Below are positions 48,149 through 59,024 of a stretch of 64,000 nucleotides of DNA, one piece after another. Location of the stretch: positions 1-64,000 of the forward strand of contig JBNGIQ010008455.1 in NCBI GenBank assembly GCA_049999765.1, written 5' to 3'. The DNA is from Phaeoceros laevis (lineage: Eukaryota > Anthocerotophyta > Anthocerotopsida > Notothyladales). The translations under genes and the position numbers were made by a program. How positions within the stretch are numbered: position 1 is the stretch's first letter; every line of letters begins with the position of its first letter. The notes below the pieces were generated by a model, which saw only the letters and a program-made list of their open reading frames with translations, did no database searches and was not told where the DNA came from.

Positions 48149-49219
48149 TGCTGCTAACCACAATGGCCTCAGTTTACTCAGAAACCAGGCCCTTCATGAA
48201 CTGCCCAAAATCCATAACTGAATCAAGCAAACCTTGAAATCAGTTGGGTAGGCGAAGACATTTGTTTGGTGCGTCCAAGGTCATTTGTCTGACCACTTGT
48301 CGAAGCCCAAGAATCAGTATGGAACACCAAATTATTCTCAGAAGATTTCTCTTGTGACCTAGCGAGCTCGATCTTTGAGCTACGCACCTGGATAAAGACA
48401 TGATTGGGCCAAAGCGAGCCAACCTGGCTGTAACACCTTCCAGCAAGCGGTGCATCGTTGACTGCGATGGTGGCCAACGTCTGTGTCCTGGAGGCGGGAA
48501 AGGTTCCCGCCAAACTCAGTTTCTAACAAGCCTCTTTTTCCCGTTCTGTTATGCAGAGCGGCTCGGGGGGGATTTGCAGGCGCCCTTTGAAGCCGGGCAC
48601 CCTTTGATGACCTGTTGGGTTGCGTCGTCGCAGGGGCGAGGGTGTCCACACATGCAGGCGCTATATCGTTTGCACTGTCTGAAGCAGGCTGGCCTTCCAG
48701 ATTGCAGCGGATTCGAAGCCAAAGTGGCTGTGAGCCCAAGGGAAGTGGCTCGACTGGGAACAAGTATCGAATTTTGCCACCTGTGGATTCAAACGGCGAT
48801 CCAAGGAAGTTCAGGAAACAGGAAATGGATGGGGGAGAGAAATGCAGCCTGAGTGAAATTGGCAGTGACAAAGGCGTCAAGCCAGTGCAGTAGAACCCGA
48901 AGACGACGCATGCGAACATTTGATGCGACAGAAGGATCCGGAAGTGAAATGCAGCTCTGTTGACTGCAAGAATGTGGAACTACAAACCTGGTAAGAGTCG
49001 AACAGTCGTCGAGGAAACGTGTCTTCTCGGCGATGAAGTAAAGCAATGCAGACTTCCCCTAGAATTCAAGCCCATCGTGGATTGACTCCCCAGGAGAACA
49101 TATCGCTGGCTCACACTTTAAATCCCAGTTATTTGTTTCAGAAGTTGCCGTGTGAATCAAGAAGCTTGCTATTCAGGGTCTTCTGTAAATTGTACTTTGC
49201 AGGTCCACACAATGCATTT
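48149..49219. promoter_or_regulatory. Divergent promoter region MCM4/RING gene
   Basis: About 1.1 kb between two oppositely oriented starts. Long open frames across it (for example on minus 48380-48919) show no family features. It contains the E2F-type palindrome. A short upstream exon of the RING gene may lie near 49046-49200. Confidence 0.5.
48493..48511. promoter_or_regulatory. Palindromic double E2F site
   Basis: GGCGGGAAAGGTTCCCGCC has two perfect 8-bp E2F-like half-sites (GGCGGGAA and TTCCCGCC) in inverted order with a 3-bp spacer. The right site extends to TTCCCGCCAAA, a full TTTGGCGGGAA consensus. It lies about 345 bases upstream of the MCM4 ATG. MCM genes are classical E2F targets in plants. 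Confidence 0.75.
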
Positions 49220-51872
49220 ATGAATGATGGTAGATTTCAGCCTCCTTGGCCGAGAAACACCTTGATGACTCCTTTCGGAAGAGCTGACTTCCAACAATCA
49301 GCGCCTGCTTTGCCGACTGCATGCGGAGTCGGAGGTTACGGATTGAGCATTCGTCCATCTAGCAATGGACTGCCCGAGGGTGCTCAAAATCAGGTGGAGG
49401 CATGGCAAAGCTCTACAATAGCTCCCAACATGTTTCAACATGGCAGGAAGAAGAGGAAGCAGGTAGAATGTCCTGCTGTTATGTCTTGTGTTGGCACGAC
49501 GTGTACACATGGTGCTGACAGGGGACACTTTTCCACAAACATAGATCCTGGCATAAGATATGCGTGATTTACTCTGTAGGTGTCAATAATGGAAGACCTG
49601 GACAGAAAGGCGAAGCAGATCAAAATCCCTGGACCTTTTGATTATAAAATAGGAGGCTTTGTGAAATCCATGCATGATACCCGGAGAGAACTCCAAAACC
49701 AGATACGAGGGGCTGAGGTTGTTGAAGAAGCATCTAAGCGATATGTATGCCTTCCTCAACCCTGTTTCTAAAACCGCCTGCTGTACAAGAATATCTAGAT
49801 ATTGTAGTTCTTTGATTTCCCGAACTGAGCAGATCACTACATAGCATGTATAACTCTGCGGTTCTGCAATCTGCCTGTGATGTACCAACAGAAATCTACC
49901 TATTACGAATTAGACCATTTCATCTGTGGTTGATAATTACTGCAGCTGAAGGATATAGGGCAGCAAGTGCAAGAATTGCTGGTTATGAGAGAAAAAAACC
50001 AAGAAAAGGAATGTTTGCTTAGACAACAACTCTTAGCCAGCCCAGTATTTGCTGCCGAAGAGTGCTTGGAACGTTTGAGACTGATTCATGTGTTGCAGTA
50101 TGGAACCACGGAGATAGTTTTAACAGACGAGTATGAATTGCAACCACTGTTCGATGCTGACACCAAATGAGACCGACTGATTTGAGAGTCAGAAAGCATG
50201 ACCGTCTACTTATGATCCTCGTACATCTGTGCAGGATGAAAATTTTCGAGAAAAGAGAGGCAGAGACAATGGAGCGAATAAGGCTGTATGCTGTTTATGC
50301 TGCAGACTTGCAAAAAAGAATACGAGAGCGTAGCCAAATTCATTTCACTTCTGAAACCATTCTTCAAGAAAAGCAGCTGAAGGAAATGAAGGAGGTATTG
50401 CTCAATTTTCTAGCCCTCGTCCAACATCTTTTTGTTATCAAGTGCTGATTGACTGTAAGGTATTATCAGAAAAATCCTTTGCAAAACAGGACTTTTTTGC
50501 CCTCCCCTTAGCGTCACAAGATGGGCAATTTGTAGTCTTCTAGCTTGGTCTGGTGAGGGAGTAGGCTAGGAGGTATTGGAGATGAGTTCCTCTCGGAGCC
50601 TTAGTGAACTGCAAGTTCAGACTTCTAACCTGATTCTTCTTTGACTCCTTTCTGTTTAGTTGTGAAGAATGGGTCAAGCATCAAACTTCACTTCGGAAAA
50701 CAGATTCTGACTCCACGTCACATTGCAAGTGTATGGGGCTTGTCATTTATCTAGTCTGAGATACTAGAGGCCTTCTATCGCAATGTTACTTGAAGCGACA
50801 TTGTGAATGCAGCCAGTGGTACCATAAGCTTGGAGGGTTGGACTTCTACAGTTGTCAGCTTTCTTATCGGCAAATTGATAGCCGGACTGTTGTGCTGTTT
50901 CATTCTGAGCAGGTGTTTAAATTTGGAGATATTTTTCAAGAAATGAGGGTTGGATGGAGCTCTAGGATAGGTTGCACCACCTTGAATGCACATGTAGTGG
51001 CTAGGTCTGTGCTTGGCTCTGTTTGCTATCTAAAACGATAAAGCTAAGACCCTGGAGTGCTTGACGTTTTTGTGGACAACAAGTTCCTCGAGGGAAACCG
51101 AAGAGAGAAAGAACTACTGCTCCACCAGCAAAACTCCTTGAAAGATCTGTTGTTGCAACAGGGAGAAGAATGGAAGCGGTTGACATGTACGATACATGCA
51201 CAGTTTGTGGAGCAAAAAAACAAGGCGATGGTCGACCAGGTTGATAGTTGAACTCTCCTATCCACTACTGCTTATGATGAAGTGTTCTGATTCGAGCTGC
51301 TTGTTGCATTCCTCGTAATTGCAGTGTGACATCCTCATGACCTAATTGCTCTCCATGTGGCAGCTCCTTGAGAAAAACAAGCGAGAGAAAGACGAGCTGG
51401 CTGAGGATCATTTGGTAGCGAGGTCAGCCTTGATGAAGGAGGTGGGCGAAGCCAAACAATTGGCAGACCGGCTGCGGCATGAGTTGGAGATACGGAAGAC
51501 AAATGAAGGGACTGTAAGTCCCTCTGCCAAGTGCTTTAGACTGATGCTTTGTCTCTTCCCCTGCAGCGGCCTGATTCAGACTGTCTTTTCTCACTGCACC
51601 TGCACTGTTCGAAGCTCTGAATTATCTCTGCCGTTGCTTGTATTGTTTTGCAGGGCTCGGGTCATTCTCCTTTGACATCCACAGAATGTATTGTTTGTTT
51701 TCACGAGATGGACAACCATGGGAGGATGCGGGCTTTGCTTAGCCCTTGTCACCACGCTGGTTTGTGTATTCCTTGTGCAGCTCTCTGCTGGAACAAGAAC
51801 AGGAAGTGTCCTGTGTGCAGGATAGACCTCTCCCAGAAGCCTCAAGCTATACCACCCATAGTGTACTTTTGA
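49220..51872 (+). CDS. Coiled-coil protein with C-terminal C3HC4 RING finger
   Basis: A multi-exon gene. The chosen start is MNDGRFQPPWPRNTLMTP (49220), just after an acceptor at about 49202; an earlier in-frame start at 49046 would add an exon or 5' leader. Middle exons are strongly helical: EDLDRKAKQIKIPGPFDYKI and LQNQIRGAEVVEEASKR; then LKDIGQQVQELLVMREKNQE; MKIFEKREAETMERI; NRREKELLLHQQNSLKDLLL; LLEKNKREKDELAEDH. The last exon encodes a RING, ECIVCFHEMDNHGRMRALLS, then PCHHAGLCIPCA and CPVCR (C-x2-C ... C-x-H-x3-C-x2-C ... C-x2-C), ending VYF at 51872. It is presumably an E3 ubiquitin ligase; the coiled coils suggest oligomerisation or a fixed partner. I do not recognise a named subfamily. 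A part of the 49,960-50,170 exon reads on to a TGA at 50170, so the splice pattern there is unresolved. Confidence 0.75.
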
Positions 51873-52292
51873 GTGGAGAAATTTCGGCGTTCTTGCCTCT
51901 GTCGTGCAGGTTGCTGAAGTGATTTCTTAGACACTGCGCATATCGCTGCAAATGTTTATATCGAGCCTGCACTCGGTTTGGGACAGCATCTGGTCACTCT
52001 TTTCACTTAAAGGGAAATCAAACGAAGTCTTGTTGGGGAGTGTCATATCCAGGGTATAAGCTTATAGATAGGTTTTGCCCCGAGGTCTAACGGAGAGCAT
52101 CTTGTGATGCTGCTCGGCATCTAAGGGAAGGACCGATCCATTGCGTCTTATTTATTTAGGGAGTTCCTGGTGATCCGTCCGACGGCGTCAATGCACAAAG
52201 CATTTAACCACAAACCGCAGGTAACCACCTCACTAACTGCAGTTACCAACTAACTGCAAAATGGTCTACCACGGCAAGCACAATGTTGCAGA
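51873..52292. other. 3' flank of RING gene, nothing else seen
   Basis: AT-rich; no RNA gene or frame is supported. Confidence 0.4.
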
Positions 52293-52363
52293 TGCACCGG
52301 CCGGGAATCGAACCCGGGTCTGTACCGTGGCAGGGTACTATTCTACCACTAGACCACCGGTGC
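52293..52363 (-). tRNA. tRNA-Gly (GCC)
   Basis: The minus strand gives a 71-base cloverleaf: acceptor GCACCGG/CCGGTGC with A73, D arm TGGTCTAGTGGTAGAATA, anticodon loop CTGCCAC (anticodon GCC) and T arm CCCGGGTTCGATTCCCGG. There is no intron. Confidence 0.97.
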
Positions 52364-52364
52364 T

Positions 52365-52421
52365 NNNNNNNNNNGTCTGTACCGTGGCAGGGTACTATTC
52401 TACCACTAGACCACCGGTGCT
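52365..52421. other. 10-N gap followed by a 47-bp exact repeat of the tRNA-Gly 5' half
   Basis: N occupy 52365-52374. The 47 bases after the gap (52375-52421) are identical to the 47 bases before it (52318-52364). This is the mark of two contig ends that overlap but were not merged. The second partial tRNA is therefore probably an artefact. Confidence 0.9.
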
Positions 52422-52716
52422 GCGTGGAAAGTGTGAGTTTATTTATGAAATTATAACAATCATCGTACTAAAGTGTCAGAAGGCGTTTGCTGAACTTTCC
52501 TCGGCGCGCATGTATTAGTCTAGAACTCGAAATTAATCCAATCAAATCCTCGCCTTGACATCTACGTTTCGTTCATTTATCTTGTGGTTTTTAGTAGCAT
52601 ACAAACCGCACTGTCACGAGATGAAGTGAAAATTTCATGCAAGAAAGGGCAAACCGTACATTGTACTAAATTCTAGAATACCGATCCATGCCTTTACAGA
52701 ACACAACCTGGAGTTA

Positions 52717-54463
52717 TCAACCTACGAGCAGAACTTTGCCACCTCTCGCAACTTTTTGCGAGGCTATGATGGCATCCTTGAAGTCAGCCAGATCAAACTT
52801 CTGGCCTACTAGAGGCTCGAACACCTTGTCCTGGAGTAGCTTGAAAACTTCAGGAGCAGCATTGATGAGGTCTTCCTGTGTTTTAAGAATTTGCCACAGT
52901 GTGAACCCTGAGGGCTTGATTGTCCGGGCAAAGCCGAGGTCCCGAAGATCAAAAACCACATCCCAACCGGACAGGACTCCGTAAATCAACAGTTGGCCAC
53001 CATCTCGCACACTATTCCCTACCACCTGCACGAGTTATGTACACCAGGTTTTCAGCGGTAAGTAAGACTTATCATAATCAGTAGTCATCCATCGACTGCT
53101 TTCTTGGTAGCTCTTGAGGGAAGGGAAACCTGCCCTCTCAAGACCTGCTTATTACCTTGGTAAGCTGCCCGGCGACCGCATCAACAGCGGCATAGGCCAG
53201 CTTGCCACCGGTGATCTCCTTCACTCTTGCCACAACATCTGATACCATGTGTAAAAATCAAACGAAGAGCTCACAATTAGTAGCCTGCGAGAACTGGCAA
53301 GGAAGAACGTTCAGCACTTCCAAGCATTACTCAAAGGAGGATGAACTATACAGGCCTAAATAAGCCTGGTCACCTTCTGTTTCCGAGTTGATAACCTCGT
53401 CTGCGCCAAGTGCTTTGAGCTCCTCCTTCACATCATCTCGCCTCACCACGTTGATGGTCTTCACTCCTAGGTGCTTGGCCAGTTGAATTAGCAACCTACA
53501 AATGGAGAAGGCCAGCCTGCGTCAAGGCCCAACGAGGAGCAGACATCTACCCTAGGCCCTAGGAGGAGAGACGAACTTATATTATTCATTGAGCGTATGC
53601 AGCTTAGGCTATGACGCCAAACCTCACAATACACCATGAAGTGTGAGAAGAAAGACGGCAAAGAAGCTAGAAAAGCACTGGGGGAACGTCAGTACGATAA
53701 GCTAAAGTTCAAAAAGATCATAAAATATAGTCACCAATGCAGAGGAAATAAGAGAGAATTTCTTGTTAGAGACGAGGATCGTTGAGCAGTCGATGAATGA
53801 AGACTGGGGCCCAAGAGAAACGAACTTGTTGAGCAGAAGTATACCTTCCAAGCACAGAGGCAGCTGCTGTTTGCAAGAGGTACTCTCCCTTGGGAACCTC
53901 CAGCTCCTTGAAGATGGCGTAGACAGTGAAAGGATTGATCAACGCTTGCGCGGCAACCTCATCGCTGATGCCGTCAGGCACCGGGAAAACGTGGCTCGCC
54001 TCGAGCTCCACATACTGCTGCCAGCTGGCCGGGTACCGAAAACGTTGAAGCGGCACCACTCTTTGCCCGACCGCGAGGTTTGTCACACCTTCTCCAACCT
54101 GCATCAATTTCAAGTGATTTGAGGATCAGTTCACTGCCAGCAGCACCTGCTCAAGATTGCCATATTCATTCAGGAATGGTTATCCAGCTTCCTTCTCAGT
54201 CTGGACAGGCACAAATTCATGCCGTTTACCGCTTCCACAACTCCGGCTCCTTCACTGCCAATCACACCTTCGGGGTCGCGAGACCGCACAGCATTTGACT
54301 CGATTGTGATGAGATCAGTGGGATTGACAGGCCGGACAGTGATCCTGACAAGAACGTGCCCCGGCTTGGCCCCGTGCGGCTTTTCCTTCTTCACCAGCTC
54401 CAGTTTCTCCCATGGAGGCCTCTGTGACTCGAAATCCGTCTGCGTGATTGCCAAATTTGCCAT
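52717..54463 (-). CDS. MDR-family reductase, mitochondrial enoyl-CoA reductase-like
   Basis: Exon 1 starts MANLAITQTDFESQRPPWEK at 54463 and covers LVRITVRPVNPTDLITIES and GVIGSEGAGVVEAV, the GroES-like domain. Next: VGEGVTNLAVGQRVVPLQRF, WQQYVELEASHVFPVPDGIS and ALINPFTVYAIFKELEVPKG, ending in AAASVLGR at the Rossmann glycine region. Further exons encode QLAKHLGVKTINVVRRDDV (about 53370-53497), VKEITGGKLAYAAVDAVAG (about 53155-53240) and the last exon 52717-53027, GNSVRDGGQLLIYGVLSG to GGKVLLVG with TGA. The absence of zinc-site cysteines fits the zinc-free MDR branch (trans-2-enoyl-CoA reductases and quinone oxidoreductases); substrate is inferred only. No obvious transit peptide is present, so the cellular site is open. 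The final exon has a decayed copy at 58677-59012. Confidence 0.82.
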
Positions 54464-54534
54464 CAGGACTGCACAGCTGGTTCCAAGGGCGGGAATGAGT
54501 GCAATAAAAATGCCTGAAGGTAGATGCTGAGTGA

Positions 54535-55095
54535 GTGCAGTTCAATCAGGTGGTGGTATTTATGGCTGGCGACATGCAGAAGAAATGCTGGACAATGAGG
54601 TTGGTACATGAACCTTCTCTAGAAAGTCTGCTTTTGAATTCTGTGAGAAGCACCCCCCAGGAACCTACAGCAGAAGCATCTGGGTCAAGGTGGGAATTTG
54701 ACCGGCAGAAGCTTCCGGAATTCCGGGCAATGACGAGGAAGCGAAAGCGGAAGTTAACCTAGATAAACCTGGAACTGACATGCTCGACACATGGCAGCGT
54801 ATGGATGGAGCTGCTCTTAGGTCATATCTGGGGAGGCTGCAATGCTGCAAATTGCCCAGTTCGCCATCAGGACTGCACTAGTTCGGCGGGAATGCCTACA
54901 GGTAGCTTTTGTGCTGAATGCAATCAATTAGGTGGTGGTACTTACAGCTGGCGGACATGCAGTTCTAACAAATTCTGACAATGAAGTTGGTTCATGAACC
55001 TTCAACAGGAACCCACAGCAGAAGCATGCGGTGGACCGATGGTGCGGATAATGACGCGGCAGCGAACGAAAGGCACCTAGATTACCTGGATCTGA
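54535..55095. repeat. Diverged tandem copies of the MDR upstream flank
   Basis: 54545-54850 and about 54930-55145 share ordered blocks (AGGTGGTGGTA, TGGCGACATGCAG / TGGCGGACATGCAG, CATGAACCTTC, CAGCAGAAGCAT, CTGACAT.CTCGAC, CATGGCAGC.TATG). They represent an old tandem duplication of upstream sequence. Confidence 0.7.
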
Positions 55096-55264
55096 CATAC
55101 TCGACGAGTCGACGCATGGCAGCTTATGCATGGCGTCTGCTGTAACTTAGGTCCTAACTGGGAACGCTTCAAACGCTGCAACCGAACTTTGAAAGACTGA
55201 TGCTTTTGGGCACCATAAAATGTCGAAGCAATATGTCTACAGATGTAGACGATGCCATCAGAAA
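55090..55264. repeat. Direct repeat, copy 1
   Basis: This matches 59025-59198 at high identity (starts TCTGACATACTCGACGAGTC, ends GATGCCATCAGAAA). The second copy sits beside the duplicated MDR exon. Confidence 0.9.
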
Positions 55265-56054
55265 CAAATGGGCCAGATTGGCGTCCTCACCGGCTCCCAA
55301 GGTGATATCAGACTCAACTGCAGAGTCTTCAATTAGGCCTGTCAATTCATTAGCAGCTGCTTAGTTCACGTTCATTCATTGGGGGGACATGTCCTCATTT
55401 TGTGAACCACGGATGGCTCGGGAGTCACCGGTCATATGTGGTTCACCGATTTGTTTTGGACACCGAGAGAAGGTGCTTTTAAGCAGGGCTGGATACCGTT
55501 CGGAGAATGTGAGCAGCTAAATGTGAATTCATACAATTCCTCAGCACGAAACACACGTACTTCATGTTGGCAGACCTCGTTGTTCAATCTGTATGCAGCA
55601 GCTGTCCCTCATAAATACCATCTACATCTACACTTGCACATGTTTAGCAGAGCACTACATATTTCTAAAGCAGAGAATTTCTATAAGCTGGCCAACAACA
55701 GTCTTTTGACCGGAGAGATGATCGGGCATCCGAATCTGCCTGTAACTTTTTTTCTGACTAGAAAAAAAAACCCCGAACCTGTTAAACCCTTTTGACAAAC
55801 CGGTCAAATTCCCACCCATCCAGACTTGGGTGGGCCGACTTTGCAATGGAAACGTGGCATCAGCGAAGGAGTAGAGCAAAACAGGGCGCTCCCTTTCCAG
55901 ACCCTCGCATAGCATTTGCTACAATTCATCTATCAGGCAAGTCACCTCCTACCTCCACGGATCTGCTTGGTCTCATTCGCTCATCTGCTTCTGAATTCTT
56001 TGCATGCTTCTCTTTGATGCTCATCACTGGTCTGTGCTCGTTTAACTCCTTCAG
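55265..56054. other. Intergenic, duplicated debris
   Basis: No supported gene. A block at about 55,697-55,820 (CTTTTGACCGGA...GGGCATCCGAA...GTCAAATTCCCAC) recurs in shorter form at 58,479-58,548. Confidence 0.5.
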
Positions 56055-56364
56055 GAGTTAGATGATGAAGCCAGTGAAGACGAACCGGATCCACGCCCTA
56101 GTAAGAAGGTGAAAGCTGAGCAGCTTCAGAAGAGTGTCAAGACAAAAAAGCACGACAAGCTTAAGCTTAAAGTACTCAATTGCAAACATCACCTGTCTCC
56201 ACATTTCATCTGCTGTCGAATGACTGTATGAAAGAAATACTGAACACTCTCGTTGGCCCTCACAGAAGGCCTTGCACAAGTCTCCGAAGTCAAAGTCCAC
56301 AGGTTACAGGTCTGACGAGGATCAGCTTCCCAGTCCTTCTGTAGACAATTTTGATGCCGACCAG
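56055..56364 (+). pseudogene. Two orphan exons of an unknown nuclear-type protein
   Basis: Exon 56055-56171 follows a TTCAG acceptor and reads ELDDEASEDEPDPRPSKKVK then KKHDKLKLK to a GTACTC donor. Exon 56266-56364 follows CACAG and reads KALHKSPKSKSTGYRSDEDQ then PSVDNFDADQ to a GTGATT donor. Both are phase 0 and multiples of three, and both show the mixed acidic and lysine-rich character of disordered nuclear proteins. I find no plausible preceding or following exon nearby, and an LRR pseudogene on the opposite strand begins shortly after. They are probably a remnant left by duplication or insertion. Confidence 0.4.
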
Positions 56365-56478
56365 GTGATTGCAGCCAGCTCTTTCCAATTTCTTTCACTT
56401 CATTTCTCTACATGTACCATCACACATCGTCAGCCCGACTACTCCACATGCTGCACAGGATTTTCTGCAGAAGAGGCA

Positions 56479-56946
56479 TCACAAAAACGGACTCCAACAC
56501 ATGCCGGTGAAGTCATTCCTGTCCAGATTCAGCACCCTCAGCGAAGACAGGCTCCCAAGGAAAGGACGGAATTTACTCCCCGTCAATCTGTTGTTGGTCA
56601 CCCTGAGTACTTCCAACCTTGTCAGCGATGCCAGAGAGCTCGGGAGCGGGCCAGAGAGTTGGTTGGTCTCCACATTCTACACCCTGAGCTTCTGCAGGTC
56701 CCCAATGCAGTTAGGGATAGGCCCGGTAAGCTGGCCCGGCCCCCGCACCTCCTGTCTAAAGTCCAGCACCTCCAGCTGCCCAAGGGATTCCTTGGAGTCC
56801 CCGCGGCGCATTCCGATCCGGCAAGAAAGCACAGACATCGTGCTCCATCGCGGCTCCCGAATTTCAAGCTCGGAAATGAAATACACACTTTTTATCTCCC
56901 AGGTCAGAATGCAGACCTTGAGCAGCGTGTGGTCTTGGACCCACAA
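56479..56946 (-). pseudogene. Leucine-rich-repeat fragment with in-frame TAG
   Basis: The frame reads ESLGQLEVLDFRQEVRGPGQ then LTGPIPNCIGDLQKLRV, a TAG at 56677-56679, and continues in frame as NVETNQLSGPLPSSLASLTR, LEVLRVTNNRLTG and LGSLSSLRVLNLDRNDFTG. These are three to four plant-type extracellular LRRs (LxxLxxLxxNxLxGxIPxx). The TAG replaces what is usually an aromatic or other residue just before the repeat start. No kinase or signal peptide is seen next to it, so this is a fragment of an LRR receptor-like gene. Confidence 0.7.
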
Positions 56947-57054
56947 GCACGCAACAGAGATCTTCTTCTTCTTCTCTTATATCTATCACACTAAATATAG
57001 CTTGCAAGCCCGGATGTCGAGCAATACTTGTAGGTACAGTGTACTGCACACTAA

Positions 57055-57994
57055 CTAGTGAAGCTTGTTTGTAAGAACCCACTTGGTGCTGAACGTCCAG
57101 TCAGAGAGAATGTAGCGTCCTCTATAGGGTAAGGGCACTCTGGACGAGAATCCCACCACCGATTTTTCGTTCACGTAGTCCGACAGCTTGAGACCGCAGT
57201 AGGTGAGCCACAGCTTGGGCTCCTCTTTGATGGGATTCCCCTGGATATCAGTGACATTCTGAATCCTCACAGCCAGAAACTCCTCCCCGGCGTCGTAATC
57301 GATGAAGACAGCCAAATCTCGGTCGTAGAATTCAGTCCTCTTCCACAAGAAGTCAGATTTCACCGAGTTGAGGCTGTTGATGTCCAGCTCCGGGTGCGGA
57401 ACGGGGCCGTCCCAGCCGTAACGGGAGTCGCGGGTGATGTCGATGGCCACTGCCACCGTCTTGGTCGCGTTCCCCCGCAACGACGCGCCTGTGCGCTCGT
57501 CGATCTCGAACAGGCCCAGCGACTCCTCGGCGCTGTCGCCCACTCGCTGGTCGGGGGTGATGGCGAAGGCCCAGCCGGCGCCAAAGGCATTGAAGGTGCC
57601 GAGTTCCCTCCTCTCCAGGTCCCGCCTGAATTGGATGCGGTAGGAGGTGGAGAAGGAGGCGGCGTACTTGCCTTGCTGCGCCTCTTGAATAGCCGCACCT
57701 TCTTCTTGTAGGCGTATCTGACGGAGGTGCCACCCCTGTCGTCGGAGAATTGAACAAAGTCACTGCCAGCGCTCGGCCGGTCTACATCTCCTGAAAGACG
57801 AATGCACACGGACTCGGGAGCGACGTCCGCGTTGCTCAGGCTGCAGTTGAGGGCGGAAGTGGCGGGAAGGAGAGGTTCACTCCCTTGAAGGGCTCCTTGG
57901 CCGCCTGGCAATGGGCGACGTTGCTTGCTAGGACCAGCAGCGAGCACAGAAGCACCACATTGCGGTAGTACTGTCCCACTACAACTGTCGCCAT
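57055..57994 (-). pseudogene. Legume-lectin domain protein with two frameshifts
   Basis: The start ATG at 57994 gives a signal peptide (MATVVVGQYYRNVVLLCSLL) and then KEPFKGVNLSFPPLP. The frame then shifts to TSALNCSLSNADVAPESVCI, RLSGDVDRPSAG and VRYAYKKKVRLF. It shifts again to QEAQQGKYAASFSTSYRIQF, GTFNAFGAGWAFAITPD, GDSAEESLGLFEIDE, TVAVAIDITRD, FIDYDAGEEFLAVRI and VGFSSRVPLPYRGRYILSDW. It ends at 57055. The order matches the legume-lectin fold (FSTSYRIQF, AFAITPD, LGLF, the DY and SSR blocks). Each shift needs a single-base change. Both lie in GC-rich short-repeat sequence, so sequencing error is possible; otherwise it is a recent pseudogene. Lectins of this kind are secreted or form the outer part of receptor kinases; no kinase domain follows. 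Confidence 0.75.
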
Positions 57995-58676
57995 CGATAT
58001 CGTCGCCCGCTGTTGTAGTTGTTTCTGAAACCAACTGCAAATGGGGTCAAGACCGGTACCACCCAAATTCCAAGGGCACCAATACTGGTCAGGCCTGCTA
58101 GCTAGCTGCTGCTGACCATGGCACCCATGGCCATAGGGAAGTGAAACTCACCAGCTGATCAATGCTCAATCTTGTAAGAAATCGAGATCTTTAAATGGAA
58201 GACAGATCGCTCCAGGGATCGCAACTCCTGATGGATCAAATACCTCAGGACTGCGAGCTGCTAAATCATGTTCGCTGCGCCTTCAAGACTCTGTGATGCG
58301 TATGTACTCCAGTTGCTTGTAAGCCCTTTCGTAGCACTGCCGAAGCTTCCTGGAATTCCAACATGTATGTGGACGGTCAGGACCGTAGCACACCAGCTGG
58401 CTCAGTACCTAGGGCAGCTTCGTCGGTGTGTGCCCAAGGGTAAACGTGTGGCTGCTGCTCTTCAATCTCAACAACAATCTTTTGACCGGACAGATGACCG
58501 GGCACATCCGAACTCATCTGCCTCGAACGGTTTGTCAAATTCCCACGCTTGACTACAATCTTCTTCTTCTTTTATAGTGAGTTTTCTTGCATGTAATACG
58601 CATGTGTTCATCACAAGATTTCATGGAAGAAAGGGCAAGTTTAGCGGGCAACACATATACATTGTACTAGATGCTT
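57995..58676. other. Upstream flank of lectin gene, nothing else seen
   Basis: This contains a shortened copy of the 55,697-55,820 block near 58,479-58,548. No gene is supported. Confidence 0.45.
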
Positions 58677-59012
58677 TCACAAATCACAACCCAGAGTTAT
58701 CAACCTACGAGCAGAACCTTGCCACCTCGAGATCGCAACTTCTTGCGAGGCTATTACGGCATCCTTGGAGTCAGCAAGATTGAATTTCTGGCCTACTAGA
58801 GGCTCTAACGCCTTGTCCTGGAGTAGCTTGAAAACCTCAGGAGCAGCATTGACGAGGAGTTCATGTGTTTTAAAATAGTGAAAAAATGAAAACCCTCTGG
58901 GCTTGATTGTCTGGAGAAGGGCAATGTCCCGAACGTCAAAAACAACATTCCTTCCGGACAGAAATCCGTAAATCAACAGCTGGCCACCATCTCGGATACT
59001 TTTTCCTACCAC
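58677..59012 (-). pseudogene. Decayed copy of the last exon of the MDR reductase gene
   Basis: The frame GKSIRDGGQLLIYGFLSGRN and NAAPEVFKLLQDKALEPLVGQKFNL parallels 52717-53027 of the intact gene, with many substitutions. It loses frame near the end (ISRWQG where the parent has ARGGK). There is no upstream exon next to it; instead it is joined to the direct repeat at 59025-59198. Confidence 0.85.
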
Positions 59013-59024
59013 CTGGCATACTCA

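Noticed and set aside
48380-48919. 179-residue minus-strand open frame between MCM4 and the RING gene
   Set aside because: No motif and unusual composition, and it covers the E2F palindrome. Better read as promoter DNA.
52375-52421. Second tRNA-Gly
   Set aside because: Only the 5' half is present and it is an exact repeat across a placeholder gap, so it is an assembly artefact.
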